Origin: Spirochaetales bacterium
GTDB taxonomy: Bacteria > Spirochaetota > Spirochaetia > UBA9216
Length of the DNA: 64,000 nucleotides
Direction of reading: 5' to 3'
Assembly (NCBI GenBank): GCA_016342585.1
Contig: JAEINK010000008.1
Coordinates: forward strand, 1-64,000
A program made the translations under genes and the position numbers. Positions within the stretch are counted from its first letter, which is position 1. Each line of letters opens with the position of its first letter. Below, in pieces: positions 51,477 through 60,689 of this stretch. The notes beneath the pieces were generated by a model. It was not told the DNA's origin. It worked only from the letters and a program-made list of their open reading frames with translations, and did not search any database.

Positions 51477-52664
51477 CTAATTCAACATTATTTGACCACC
51501 GGTAACGGGGACAGCCTGACCGGTCTCATACTTCTGCTCGGACACATAGAGGATAGCCTTAACAACATCATCCTCATAACATCCCCTCTTCATGGGAACC
51601 TTCGCTTCATAGAAAGATTTTACATCTTCAATTGTTTTGGCTCCCGGAACCTTCCCACTGTTCAAATACTGAACAAAAAGACCTCTATCCGGATCAGACC
51701 AAAGGGGACCATCGAAAAAGTTCCCCGGACAAATAGAATTAACCTTTATCCTGTCCTCAACAAGTTCCAGGGCAAAACTCTGGGTAAGGCCTATCCCCCC
51801 GAACTTACCACCGGCGTAGGCTCCATTCTTATTGGATCCTTCAAGACCTGATTTTGAGTTAATCTGCACGATATCGGTATAATACCCTTCAGCCATGGCA
51901 TTCTGTTTGGCCATGATTGCCGAGACGAACTTTGTACAAATGAAGTATCCGGTATAATTCACAGAGGTCACAAAATTAAAATCCTTGAGGGTCAGAGTCT
52001 TCACACTTCCGGCTTTTAATACACCTGCGTTATTCACAAAGAGATCAAGACCACCCGTATTTTTAAGGATTTCCGATGTCATTTTAAAGACCGATTCTTC
52101 CGATGTTACATTAACTTCCAGAGCCATAGCCGTGGTTTTTCCGGCTGTGGAGTTGAGCTCCGAAACTAAAGCTTCAGCACCTTCAATATTCATATCCAGG
52201 ATGTAGACAAAAGCCCCCTCTTCGGCAAGTCTGCGGGCTATTCCGGCCCCAAATCCCTGGGCTCCGCCTGTAACTGCGGCGATCTTGTTTAAGACGGTAT
52301 CGGCTCTCCGCCCGGAAGCGGGGATTACAGGAAGGGGTGCAAAACTCGTTGGAACTTTATGAGTTGTTTCACTCTCTGCTCCGGCTTCATCAAAACTGGT
52401 CCCCAAGACAAAGGTTCCTTCGGCCGGCACAGAAACAGCGCAGGGCATGGTTTTACCTGCTGTATCAAATAATCCAAAAACAGATTTCAGACTCTCCTTC
52501 TGTTCATCAAAATCACCTGCGGGGAGTGTAATAACACCCTCACCTTCCGGGAAAAACCCCGGGGAAAATCGGACAAAGGCGCCCTTCTCTCTATCAAAAG
52601 AGAGACCGCGAATCAGTGCTCCCAATTCAAGAACACCATAATCAAATTCATTATTTACAGACAT
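51477..52664 (-). CDS. SDR oxidoreductase with N-terminal extension
   Basis: A classical SDR in residues about 128-395: cofactor motif AAVTGGAQGFGAGIARRLAEEG, acidic residue in LDMNIEGAE (NAD preference), NNAGV, INSKSG, YAGGKFG (Tyr-Lys pair) and NSICPGNFF. The first 125 residues are extra. A segment CAVSVPAEGTFVLGTSFDEA resembles the end of the class II aldolase domain that is fused to an SDR in RhaD/YuxG-type lactaldehyde enzymes, so this may be a decayed form of that fusion. The ATG overlaps the PHP stop by one base (TAATG). Confidence 0.82.
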   Translation of the reverse strand: MSVNNEFDYGVLELGALIRGLSFDREKGAFVRFSPGFFPEGEGVITLPAGDFDEQKESLKSVFGLFDTAGKTMPCAVSVPAEGTFVLGTSFDEAGAESETTHKVPTSFAPLPVIPASGRRADTVLNKIAAVTGGAQGFGAGIARRLAEEGAFVYILDMNIEGAEALVSELNSTAGKTTAMALEVNVTSEESVFKMTSEILKNTGGLDLFVNNAGVLKAGSVKTLTLKDFNFVTSVNYTGYFICTKFVSAIMAKQNAMAEGYYTDIVQINSKSGLEGSNKNGAYAGGKFGGIGLTQSFALELVEDRIKVNSICPGNFFDGPLWSDPDRGLFVQYLNSGKVPGAKTIEDVKSFYEAKVPMKRGCYEDDVVKAILYVSEQKYETGQAVPVTGGQIMLN

Positions 52665-53995
52665 TATTCACGCTCCTTAACCATGATTAAATCAAGGACT
52701 TTATCAGGATTTTTAGGATCCATTCCTTCACCAGCCACCCCATAAATTGAAAGCCTTTCAGAGAGAGGCCTTGCGGCCATGGGATTCTCCGGATTGAAGA
52801 GACCATATTTAATATCCCTAGTGGCAGCATGCTCATGGGCGATGAGGGCCCAGGTTGTTCCTATCAGGTGAGAGAACTCATCCATCAATATTTCAGGACA
52901 GTTAAAAGCCTGACGGGAGGAGTTTATATCAACCCCGCTTATCTCCATGAGGTCCCATTTGGAAGCCAATACCTGAACCCTTTTAAGCTGTTCAATGCTG
53001 TTCCGGGGGGGCATATAGGCCAATGCCTTGAAACCGAGCTTCTTCACAACAGGAAAGAGTTCTTCCAGATAATCATCCTCAAAGTGCTCGGCCTTTTTAT
53101 CTCCCGTAGGACTCTCCCCGACATCTCCGAGATAAGAGTAGGCAGGAATGGCACTTATACTGTTCGCGAAATCTACAACGGTCCCGACAAATGGACACTC
53201 AGTCTCATCAGGCTGGACAAAGAAACGATGCATGAACCCGCTTTTTAGAACACCTAACAGATCGTAGGCATAGTGGGGATTTTTATCATCCAAAAGCCAT
53301 TCTGAAACCAAAGCAGGAAGCTTAAGCTCAAGAGTTTCGGTCAGAAAAGAGATCATTGCCTCCCCTTTTCCCACCCTCCCGATGAGTTTAAGACTAAGGG
53401 CATAGAGAATATGCCTCTCCGTAATACTTCCACCATCATAAGTCTCGGAGATGGCAGCAACATCTTTTTCATAATCAAGGGGGTCGACACCAAGATTCCC
53501 AAGGAGTTCGTTCAGCCTTTTAACCTCAGCCTCTATCCTTATATCCCTTGCCCTGTTGATGGGTTCAAGAAAACGGGCAACCTCATTAATTTTCTGATGG
53601 GGGATTCCGTGTATAATAATATAGGCATTATTAAGGGTATCCGGATTATTGAATTTCTTTCCCTCCAGGGGGGTTCCGGTAAAGTGAACACGAACCTCAA
53701 GACCGACGGTGCTTCCAATCCCTAAATAGCGGCAGGCTTCCACAATTTCCATACCGGCGGTAACAGATTCATGGTCAACCGAACCTGCCGCGGCAAGTCC
53801 GGCCTCCCAGGCTTTATAAGCAGCCATGGATGGTGAGTAGGGGCTGAAAGAGTAGATTGTGTGGATATGATTGTTCGTCTCTTTGGAGACTGTACGTTTA
53901 AGCTTACCCTCATCGATAAGGTGACCCAGCTCTTTCGCGGCGGATAGACGAACAGCCCTCTCGGGGCTGTTCATTCTTGTTAAAATATCATTCAT
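52664..53995 (-). CDS. PHP-domain metal-dependent hydrolase
   Basis: A 443-residue protein with the PHP pattern: NNHIHTIYSFSPYSPSMAAYKAWEAGLAAAGSVDHES (HxH and the later DHxS), VGLEVRVHFTG (Glu of the site), a helical insert of about 150 residues and a C-terminal ISGVDINSS with LIAHEHAAT. PHP enzymes bind two or three metals and hydrolyse phosphate esters; some are sugar-phosphate phosphatases. No closer family is recognised. It is coupled to the E1 gene upstream and to the SDR gene downstream, each by a one-base TAATG overlap, so it is part of the pathway. Confidence 0.75.
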   Translation of the reverse strand: MNDILTRMNSPERAVRLSAAKELGHLIDEGKLKRTVSKETNNHIHTIYSFSPYSPSMAAYKAWEAGLAAAGSVDHESVTAGMEIVEACRYLGIGSTVGLEVRVHFTGTPLEGKKFNNPDTLNNAYIIIHGIPHQKINEVARFLEPINRARDIRIEAEVKRLNELLGNLGVDPLDYEKDVAAISETYDGGSITERHILYALSLKLIGRVGKGEAMISFLTETLELKLPALVSEWLLDDKNPHYAYDLLGVLKSGFMHRFFVQPDETECPFVGTVVDFANSISAIPAYSYLGDVGESPTGDKKAEHFEDDYLEELFPVVKKLGFKALAYMPPRNSIEQLKRVQVLASKWDLMEISGVDINSSRQAFNCPEILMDEFSHLIGTTWALIAHEHAATRDIKYGLFNPENPMAARPLSERLSIYGVAGEGMDPKNPDKVLDLIMVKERE

Positions 53996-56454
53996 TATAC
54001 ACCCAGCCGGTTCTGCCGGAGAATCTCACCATTGGTCTGAATCGATGTTGGCTTTCGTCCGGGTATCGGAAGAATCTGCTCATTGATTGTATCGATAATC
54101 CATTCAGCAGTGGGGAAGAAATAATCTTCCATCTCTGCAGGAGGAGTAATCCAGTTCTTGGACCCGACAATGGCAGGGGGCGCATCAAGATAATCAAAGG
54201 CCAGTGTTGAAATCCGCGAAGCAACATTGTGCAGAAAGGTTCCCCTTTCACTTGCATCCGAAGAGAGGACGACCCTACCGGTCTTCTTAACAGACTCAAT
54301 GATCACATCATAATTCAAGGGATTGATGAACCTTAAGTCGATGAGTTCCGCGGACAATCCATATTTCTCTTCAAGCTGATCGGCAGCCTTTACACCTTCA
54401 TAGAGGGTTGCTCCCAGAGTGATAATGGTAACATCTTTTCCTTCTCTCCGAACGGCGGGTTCACCTTCGGGCGTTTCAAAATAGCCTTCTGGAACGCCAG
54501 CCTTCTCGAACTCTTCCCCGACACCATACAGTTTCTGACTTTCAAAAAAGACAACAGGGTCCGTTCCTGCCAGAGCAAGGTTAAGCATTCCCTTGGCATC
54601 GGTGGGTGTGGCGGGGAACATGACTTTCAATCCAGGGATATGAGCAACAAGAGCAGCCCAATCCTGTGAGTGCTGTGCACCATATTTGTTTCCAACAGAA
54701 ACCCTGAGAACCAGGGGCATCTTGAGAACCCCGCCGGACATGGCCTGCCATTTTGGCATCTGGTTGAAGATCTCATCTCCAGCCCGCCCCATGAAATCAC
54801 AGTACATGAGTTCCACCATGGCACGTCCGCCACTCATGGCATACCCAACGGCAGAACCGACAATAGAAGCCTCGGAAATCGGTGAATTAAATAGTCTCTT
54901 ATAGGGAAGGAGTTCTGTGAGTCCCCGGTATACGGCAAAAGCACCACCCCAATCCCTTACATCCTCACCATAGGAAATGAGAGTAGAATCGGTCGTAAAT
55001 CTATGGAGAGCCGCCTCGAAAAGGCCGTCTCTGTAAACATACTGCTTTGATGCAGGGTATTTCTTTCCGGTTTCATCGAAGGCATACCTTTTTCTTCGGG
55101 CAATAGCCTTAACACGTGCATTATCCTCAACTTTTTCAAGGAGTTCGGGTGCTCTGTCATCAAAAGACTCAACCTTCTGATTGGAGAACATGACGGATTC
55201 GATATACGCTCCATCCACATGGGGGGAAACCTCATCGTTGATGGCGAGTTTCATAGTGGCAAGGATCTTAGCCTCAACCTTACTCTTCAGTTCCGCAATC
55301 TCTTTCTCTGTGATGATCTTATTCTTTTTAAGGTAGTCACCGTATCCGATAATACAGTCGGCTTCACGGAAGGCATCGACCTCTTCCTTGGATCTGTAGG
55401 AGGATGCATCCGAGGGAGAGTGACCGGCGAGTCTATAGGTGATTGTATCCATCAGAACGGGGCCTTTTCCTGCCAGAAGAAGCTCTTTCTTTCTGGAAAC
55501 AGCATCCGCAACGGCGAGGGGATTGAATCCATCAACCCTTTCGGCATGCATATTATCAGGGTTAACACCGGCACCCATTCGGGCGGCCATACCATAACCC
55601 ATGGTTTCACCAACAGGTTGTCCACCCATTCCATAAAAGTTGTCAAAGACATTGATCATTAAAGGAGGAGCACCACCGGCATCCTTTCCCCAGAGGGTAG
55701 TATACTGATCCATGGCGGCCAGCATCATACCTTCCCAGACAGGCCCACATGCCAGGGAGGCATCACCGATATTTCCGATAACGATTCCTGGCTTCATATT
55801 CACCCTCTTAAAAAGCGCTGAACCTACAGAGACATCCCCGGAACCACCGACAATGGCGTTATTGGGGTAGGATCCAAAGGGGGCAAAGAAGGTATGCATG
55901 GAGCCACCAAGCCCCCTGTTAAAACCATCTTTCCTGGCAAAAATCTCGGCAAGAGCGCCATAGAGGATGAAGTTCTCAGCCATGTCTTTGACATCAGTAC
56001 CGGGATTGTGGGCAGCAACGACCTTATAGGTATCTCCATTAAGGAAACTTTCCATGGTGGAAGTAAGGTAGGTTTCATCCGATTTGTCGATGGCAGAAAA
56101 ACATTTGGCAAGGATCTCGCCATGACTTCGGTGGGATCCAAAAATGAAATCATTTACATCGAGGGAGGCAGCCTGACCAACGGCGGCAGATTCCTGTCCC
56201 ATGGAGAGGTGAGCGGGACCTTTATGATTATACTCAACACCCTGATAATTCCCCTCTTTCTTGATGGAATCAATCATATTCTCAAACTCACGGATCATGA
56301 GCATATCATAGTACATCTTCTTAAGCCCCTCTTTTCCATGGGCCTTAATTTCCGCATCAATATCACTCTTATACTGGTTTACCGGGATATCCTTAATTTT
56401 AAGTTTACCGGCCTTTCTTATCTCTTTAGGATCAACACTAACACTCTTGGGCAT
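53995..56454 (-). CDS. Fused E1 alpha-beta of a TPP-dependent 2-oxoacid/acetoin dehydrogenase complex
   Basis: An 819-residue fusion. The alpha half (about 40-400) has [33 protein letters not shown], the TPP motif from [12 protein letters not shown] to [11 protein letters not shown] and the phosphorylation-loop equivalent [16 protein letters not shown]. The beta half (about 470-800) has [58 protein letters not shown] and [21 protein letters not shown]. Fusion of both subunits into one chain occurs in branched-chain and acetoin-type complexes. It decarboxylates a 2-oxoacid, or cleaves an acyloin, onto TPP and hands the acyl group to the E2 encoded upstream. Confidence 0.88.
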   Translation of the reverse strand: MPKSVSVDPKEIRKAGKLKIKDIPVNQYKSDIDAEIKAHGKEGLKKMYYDMLMIREFENMIDSIKKEGNYQGVEYNHKGPAHLSMGQESAAVGQAASLDVNDFIFGSHRSHGEILAKCFSAIDKSDETYLTSTMESFLNGDTYKVVAAHNPGTDVKDMAENFILYGALAEIFARKDGFNRGLGGSMHTFFAPFGSYPNNAIVGGSGDVSVGSALFKRVNMKPGIVIGNIGDASLACGPVWEGMMLAAMDQYTTLWGKDAGGAPPLMINVFDNFYGMGGQPVGETMGYGMAARMGAGVNPDNMHAERVDGFNPLAVADAVSRKKELLLAGKGPVLMDTITYRLAGHSPSDASSYRSKEEVDAFREADCIIGYGDYLKKNKIITEKEIAELKSKVEAKILATMKLAINDEVSPHVDGAYIESVMFSNQKVESFDDRAPELLEKVEDNARVKAIARRKRYAFDETGKKYPASKQYVYRDGLFEAALHRFTTDSTLISYGEDVRDWGGAFAVYRGLTELLPYKRLFNSPISEASIVGSAVGYAMSGGRAMVELMYCDFMGRAGDEIFNQMPKWQAMSGGVLKMPLVLRVSVGNKYGAQHSQDWAALVAHIPGLKVMFPATPTDAKGMLNLALAGTDPVVFFESQKLYGVGEEFEKAGVPEGYFETPEGEPAVRREGKDVTIITLGATLYEGVKAADQLEEKYGLSAELIDLRFINPLNYDVIIESVKKTGRVVLSSDASERGTFLHNVASRISTLAFDYLDAPPAIVGSKNWITPPAEMEDYFFPTAEWIIDTINEQILPIPGRKPTSIQTNGEILRQNRLGV

Positions 56455-56604
56455 ATTCCTTATCCTCTCTAATTAATTTTTACCGGGTTAACAACGCCCA
56501 TTTCTGGGGAAGATGTTCCCGAATTCTTTTTTACAAAACAGCCGAACTCAGCGACAAGCTATAGTTGGATTGATTCGACTGAAATTATAAAGTTCTTCAT
56601 GGAA

Positions 56605-57957
56605 TCAAAGATTCCAGATTGTATCCTTAATGATTTCCGACACACTTGGGTGGGGGAAAATTATCTCTTTAATCTCCTGAACGCGAAGCTCGGCTTCTAT
56701 GAAGGTTGCCGCTGCTCCTATCATTTCGGAACACAAACCTCCGGCCATATGGATGCCCAGGATCAGATCCGTATCGGCATCAACGACAACCTTACACTGA
56801 CCTCCAGCCTTCTTTCCATACTCAGCAAGGAAACGGCCATTGGCTTTCATGGGCATGGCAGCACTCTTGACATTGAACCCTTTCTCCTTCGCCTCGGCTT
56901 CGGTAAGCCCGCAGCCGGCCACTTCCGGGATGGTATAAACAGCCCAGGGGACCGCATTATACCTCATGATCTGATTACCACCAGTCATATTGGCAACGGC
57001 AACCTCACCCATTCTCGAAGCGGAGTGAGCCAGGAGGGATTCTCCGGTTACATCACCGACTGCCCAAATCCCGGGAATATTGGTACGCATTTTCTCATCG
57101 ACCTTGATTCCCCGACCGTCCATATCAAGCCCAAGACCCTCAAGCCCTTCGATATTGGGACGACGGCCAACAGACATTAGAACAACATCTGCCTCAAGGC
57201 TTGTCTTCTCTCCATTTTTATCAAAGGTGACAGAAGAGTCATCGATTGATTCAACCCTGGCGCCGAGATGAAACTTTACGGCCTTCATCTCCTTTCGAAG
57301 CACACCGGCAAGCCCCCTATCCATCATGGGACAGATTTCATCCATCATTTCCACAACATGAACTTCTACTCCCACATTCGAAAAGAAGGAGGCGAACTCG
57401 ACACCAATAACTCCCCCTCCGATAACGACAAGTTTCTTCGGAAGTTCTTCCAATCCTAAAATTTGCCTTGAGGTGAGAACGTGGGGCAGGTCATGACCGG
57501 GGATTGGCGGAACAAAAGGTTTTGAACCGGTGGCAAGGATGATATCATCCCCCCGATACTCTACCCCATCAACAATAACCGGAAATCCTTCTGCTCCCGG
57601 CCTTCCGGAAGGGAACTCTGCCTGGCCAAAAACAACCTCAACCTTATGCTGCTTCATAAGAAATGCTATCCCCTTTTGAAGCCCTGTGATGGTCTCTCTC
57701 TTCCAGGCCATGGCCTCTGAAAGTTTGAAAACAGGATTATCAAAATGAACACCATATTTCGCAGATTCAATACCATGAACAAAATGCTTTGCCGCATTCA
57801 AAAGGCTTTTTGTAGGAATACATCCGTGGTTGGTACATATTCCACCAAGTGCTTCCTTCTCGATAAGGAGCACCTTTTTACCGGCAGCACCGGCTCTCTC
57901 GGCGGCGATATAACCTCCGGGACCGGCACCGACAACTATCAAATCAAATTTATCCAT
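56605..57957 (-). CDS. lpdA: Dihydrolipoyl dehydrogenase (E3)
   Basis: A 450-residue flavoprotein that reoxidises lipoamide on E2 with NAD+. FAD site LIVVGAGPGGYIAAERAG (residues 6-23), redox pair Cys41-Cys46 in GGICTNHGCIPTKS, NAD site KLVVIGGGVIGVEFASFF, WAVGDVTGESLLAHSASRMGE and the C-terminal interface FPHPSVSEIIKDT with the catalytic His. It starts 9 nt after the E2 gene. Its stop codon lies inside a small hairpin (GGAATC / GATTCC). A 150-nt gap to the E1 gene follows. Confidence 0.93.
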   Translation of the reverse strand: MDKFDLIVVGAGPGGYIAAERAGAAGKKVLLIEKEALGGICTNHGCIPTKSLLNAAKHFVHGIESAKYGVHFDNPVFKLSEAMAWKRETITGLQKGIAFLMKQHKVEVVFGQAEFPSGRPGAEGFPVIVDGVEYRGDDIILATGSKPFVPPIPGHDLPHVLTSRQILGLEELPKKLVVIGGGVIGVEFASFFSNVGVEVHVVEMMDEICPMMDRGLAGVLRKEMKAVKFHLGARVESIDDSSVTFDKNGEKTSLEADVVLMSVGRRPNIEGLEGLGLDMDGRGIKVDEKMRTNIPGIWAVGDVTGESLLAHSASRMGEVAVANMTGGNQIMRYNAVPWAVYTIPEVAGCGLTEAEAKEKGFNVKSAAMPMKANGRFLAEYGKKAGGQCKVVVDADTDLILGIHMAGGLCSEMIGAAATFIEAELRVQEIKEIIFPHPSVSEIIKDTIWNL

Positions 57958-57966
57958 TATATTCTC

Positions 57967-59358
57967 CTAACCGGCCAGAAAAAGATCAAAGTTTTCGATG
58001 GCTTTCTTTAGATCCACCAGGAAGCGAGATGCGGGAGCACCATCGACAAGCTGATGATCGTAAGTTAAGGAAAGCCCTGAATATGGTTTGAAAACGATAT
58101 CTCCATCGCCCTGTACAGGCCGCAGAACGCTTGAACAGATTCCAAGAATTCCAACCTCCGGAGGATTGATGATGGGTGTGAAACTTTCAATTCCCATGGC
58201 ACCTAAATTGGAGATGGTAAATGTTGCTCCGGACAACTCTTCAGGCTGAATCTTCCCTTCCCGGCTGGCTGAAGCAAGACGTCCCGCCTCGGCCGAAATC
58301 TGCTTCAGCGTCAGAAGGTCCGCATTCCTTATGACAGGAACCAGAAGGCCGCGGGGGGTATCTACAGCAAACCCGAGATGAACCCTTTCAAAGCTGAGGT
58401 AGCGATCACCTAACCAGTGGGAGTTCAGGACAGGATGGCTTTTTAAGACCCTGGAGACCAGATAGAGGAAAATATCATTCAAAGAGATTCCGCTTACTCC
58501 CAACACCGGATCACTGGCCTTACACTTTTTCCTGTAGGCAAGAATCGAAGAGACATCCGCCGCAGTGTTATTTGTAAGCTGGGCAGTTGTAGAGAGAGAA
58601 TCAATCATTCTTCCGGCAATGAGTTTGCGGACACCCTTTACCGCTGTTTCTGTTACGGGGCCGGGAAAATCCATCTGTCCGGCAAAAACTCCAGCCGGGC
58701 TCATTAAGGAAACATCAGCCCCGGGAGTCCCGAGGTCCCCAAGCCTTACACGGCCGCCAAGACCAGTACCAGAAGCAGGAATACTCTTTCCGGCTGCGGC
58801 AGCCCGGGCGGCAGGGGTAAGGGCGGCTCCGGAGGCAGCAGCGGACAGAACGTCCCGTTCTATAACCCGGCCTCCAGGTCCTGTACCCGTTAAAACTGAT
58901 GAATCAACCCCCTTGTCACGAGCGGTGTTCCTGGCGCGGGGAGAAACAGGGTTCCCTCCGGCTTGAATACCAACCGAAGAAGAGGGAGAACTCTGTTCAG
59001 AAACAACAGATGGTATAGAAGATACCGATACATCCGGGGAAGCCTCCGACGGAACCTCATTCACTGATGAGTCCTCCGCCGCCCCGGATGAACCGGTTAG
59101 AAATTCACTTATATCTTCACCGGCTTCACCGATGACTGCTATCATTGTTTGCACGGGTACATCAGCATCTACATCAAAAAAAGTCTTAAGAAGGATTCCT
59201 CCGGCCGGAGACTCAATCTCAATAGTAGCTTTATCGGTCTCTGCCTCACAGAGGACCTCTCCCGGGGCAACAGAATCACCCTCTTTCTTAACCCAGTCTA
59301 AAATCACACAAGATTCAACCGAGTTGCCCTGCTTGGGCATTAAAACACTTACTGCCAT
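57967..59358 (-). CDS. Dihydrolipoamide acyltransferase (E2)
   Basis: A 463-residue core protein of the complex. One lipoyl domain at 1-80 has the lipoylated Lys43 in ETDKATIEIESP. A Ser/Pro/Ala-rich linker (about 90-130) leads to a peripheral-subunit-binding domain (VSPRARNTARDKGVDSSVLTGTGPGGRVIERDV). A second Ala-rich, PSBD-like segment TPAARAAAAGKSIPASGTG follows, then the catalytic acyltransferase domain (about 225-463) with SNLGAMGIESFTPIINPPEVGILGI and the active-site HQLVDGA. The duplicated PSBD-like region is unusual. It follows DeoR by 9 nt. Confidence 0.9.
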   Translation of the reverse strand: MAVSVLMPKQGNSVESCVILDWVKKEGDSVAPGEVLCEAETDKATIEIESPAGGILLKTFFDVDADVPVQTMIAVIGEAGEDISEFLTGSSGAAEDSSVNEVPSEASPDVSVSSIPSVVSEQSSPSSSVGIQAGGNPVSPRARNTARDKGVDSSVLTGTGPGGRVIERDVLSAAASGAALTPAARAAAAGKSIPASGTGLGGRVRLGDLGTPGADVSLMSPAGVFAGQMDFPGPVTETAVKGVRKLIAGRMIDSLSTTAQLTNNTAADVSSILAYRKKCKASDPVLGVSGISLNDIFLYLVSRVLKSHPVLNSHWLGDRYLSFERVHLGFAVDTPRGLLVPVIRNADLLTLKQISAEAGRLASASREGKIQPEELSGATFTISNLGAMGIESFTPIINPPEVGILGICSSVLRPVQGDGDIVFKPYSGLSLTYDHQLVDGAPASRFLVDLKKAIENFDLFLAG

Positions 59359-59367
59359 AATTTCTCC

Positions 59368-60120
59368 TTAAACGATCTTAAGCTGATGGCCCTTCTCTAA
59401 AAGGGCTTCCTGAACATCAACGGGTAGTTTGCTGTCTGTTATAATGAGGTCAGCCGCCTCTAAAGGAAGGATCTTCACAAACCCAACCGTATTGTACTTT
59501 GCAGAATCGGCAAGAAGAACCACCCTGTCCGCCAGGGTAACCATCTTGCGGATGGTTTCAGCATTCTCCACCAGCTGAGTTGTCATGCCCGATTCCAGGG
59601 AAAACCCCTCAGTACCGATAAAAGCAGTTTTCACATGATACTGATCAAGCTGGACCAGAGACTGGGGACCAACCATGGCTTCGGCCTGAGGACGAAACTC
59701 TCCCCCCACAATGGTTAGCTGGATTGATGGATTGATCCGAACATAGGGGAGAAGTAGGGTTGAATTGGTGACAATCTTTATATTGCTCTTTCCAAGAAGA
59801 TATTTGCCGATCAACGCCATAGTTGTACCGGCAACAATCATGATCGAATCTCCATCCTCAACCAGATCGGCACCGGCCCGGGCGAGCCTCTTCTTCACAT
59901 CCACCTGACTCTTCTGTTTTTCAAGGATTTCAGGATGAAAAGCCGGCAGGACTCCTCCCCTGGTCTTGACCAGAAGGCCTTTCTCTGTGAGACCCGCAAA
60001 ATCACTGCGAATAGTGACCCGGGAGACATTCAATCGATCACTTATCTCCGCCATGGAAAGGTGATCTTCATGAACCAAAAGATCAATTATTTTCCTTTCT
60101 CTATTATTAAGGTTTACCAT
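59368..60120 (-). CDS. DeoR-family transcriptional regulator
   Basis: A 250-residue regulator. Residues 5-60 are a DeoR helix-turn-helix (RERKIIDLLVHEDHLSMAEISDRLNVSRVTIRSDFAGLTEKGLLVKTRGG), and the rest is the sugar-phosphate-binding domain (SIMIVAGTTMALIGKYLL, TIVGGEFRPQAEAMVGPQSLVQLDQYHVKTAFIGTEGFSLESGMTT, DLIITDSKLP). It heads the operon, so its effector is probably a phosphorylated intermediate of the pathway. AAGGAAGG precedes the ATG. Direct TTTC repeats lie about 20-55 nt upstream and are a likely binding site. Confidence 0.92.
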   Translation of the reverse strand: MVNLNNRERKIIDLLVHEDHLSMAEISDRLNVSRVTIRSDFAGLTEKGLLVKTRGGVLPAFHPEILEKQKSQVDVKKRLARAGADLVEDGDSIMIVAGTTMALIGKYLLGKSNIKIVTNSTLLLPYVRINPSIQLTIVGGEFRPQAEAMVGPQSLVQLDQYHVKTAFIGTEGFSLESGMTTQLVENAETIRKMVTLADRVVLLADSAKYNTVGFVKILPLEAADLIITDSKLPVDVQEALLEKGHQLKIV

Positions 60121-60138
60121 ATCCTTCCTTATGCTTGC

Positions 60139-60176
60139 CTTTTTCTTTCCATTTGCTTTCTATATTATTTCTTTTT
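60139..60176. promoter_or_regulatory. TTTC direct repeats, candidate DeoR operator
   Basis: Repeated TTTCTTT-like units (near 60141-60148, 60156-60160 and 60168-60174; GAAA repeats on the coding strand of deoR). DeoR-family regulators such as AgaR use tandem TTTC-rich sites, so this is a plausible autoregulatory site of the eight-gene operon. Confidence 0.45.
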
Positions 60177-60401
60177 TATTTACAGATCAAGTAAAATAGT
60201 TCGAAATATTAAAAAAAACCATCATTTTATATTATTTTTAAACTGCCACAGAAGGAATTTCATGAAATTTCTAAAGAACCGCACGAGTTTAAATAACTGA
60301 ACAGGAGAAAAGATTGACCTTATTCTTCCCTGTATGGCACAGATTGTAAGAATCGGGAAGCATTGAAGCATTAACACTCCTCCCCATTTCCGACGTCGTT
60401 C

Positions 60402-60430
60402 TTGCGTGTTTAATCTTCTTAATCTATAAT
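60402..60430 (+). promoter_or_regulatory. Promoter of the small membrane protein gene
   Basis: TTGCGT (60402-60407), 17-nt spacer, TATAAT (60425-60430), 35 nt before ATG 60466. A GGAGG ribosome binding site lies in between. Confidence 0.7.
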
Positions 60431-60465
60431 TAAGCATAAGCTTGAAATTATGGAGGATGAAAAAA

Positions 60466-60687
60466 ATGAAACCCACCGGTGTGTTAAAAATTATTAATGT
60501 ATTGTTAGCCCTGGATTTCTTATTAATCGCTACGACGGCAATTTTTCATAATTTGATTGCTCCAACTGGTTTTTACAGACCATTCCATGCCTTACCAGGA
60601 TTTATCTTTCTCGGACTGGTAATAATTCATCTGTTTTTGAACCGAAAATGGATCAAAGCGAATTATTTTAAAAAGAAAGAGAGTTAA
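60466..60687 (+). CDS. Small two-span membrane protein (DUF4405-like)
   Basis: A 73-residue protein with two hydrophobic spans, about 4-24 (GVLKIINVLLALDFLLIATTA) and 38-57 (PGFIFLGLVIIHLFLNRKW), and a basic tail KANYFKKKES. Two His residues, one in FHNL and one in IIHLFLNRKW, resemble the haem-binding or DUF4405 pattern of small membrane proteins. I chose ATG 60466 because GGAGG lies 9 nt upstream. The frame from 60442 overlaps that site. Supported by a good promoter; function unknown. Confidence 0.72.
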   Translation: MKPTGVLKIINVLLALDFLLIATTAIFHNLIAPTGFYRPFHALPGFIFLGLVIIHLFLNRKWIKANYFKKKES

Positions 60688-60689
60688 TA

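Larger units (their letters stand above)
60121..60465. other. Intergenic control region between deoR and the small membrane protein
   Basis: A 345-nt gap. The left part (60121-60240) is very AT-rich and holds the TTTC repeats; the operon promoter should be there, but no convincing -35/-10 pair stands out. A perfect 14-bp palindrome AATTTCATGAAATT is at 60256-60269. The right part has a promoter for the small membrane protein gene. Short open frames across it are AT-rich and lack support. Confidence 0.6.

Noticed and set aside
50955-51851. 298-codon plus-strand frame across the kinase/SDR junction
   Set aside because: It spans two real genes on the other strand, and its composition is that of reverse-complement coding.
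55894-56472. 192-codon plus-strand frame opposite the E1 alpha half
   Set aside because: Antisense of conserved TPP-enzyme sequence, no promoter or ribosome binding site.
59935-60300. Plus-strand frame extending into the deoR upstream gap
   Set aside because: Half is antisense to deoR, and the rest is AT-rich Phe/Ile/Tyr/Lys low-complexity sequence with no start signal.
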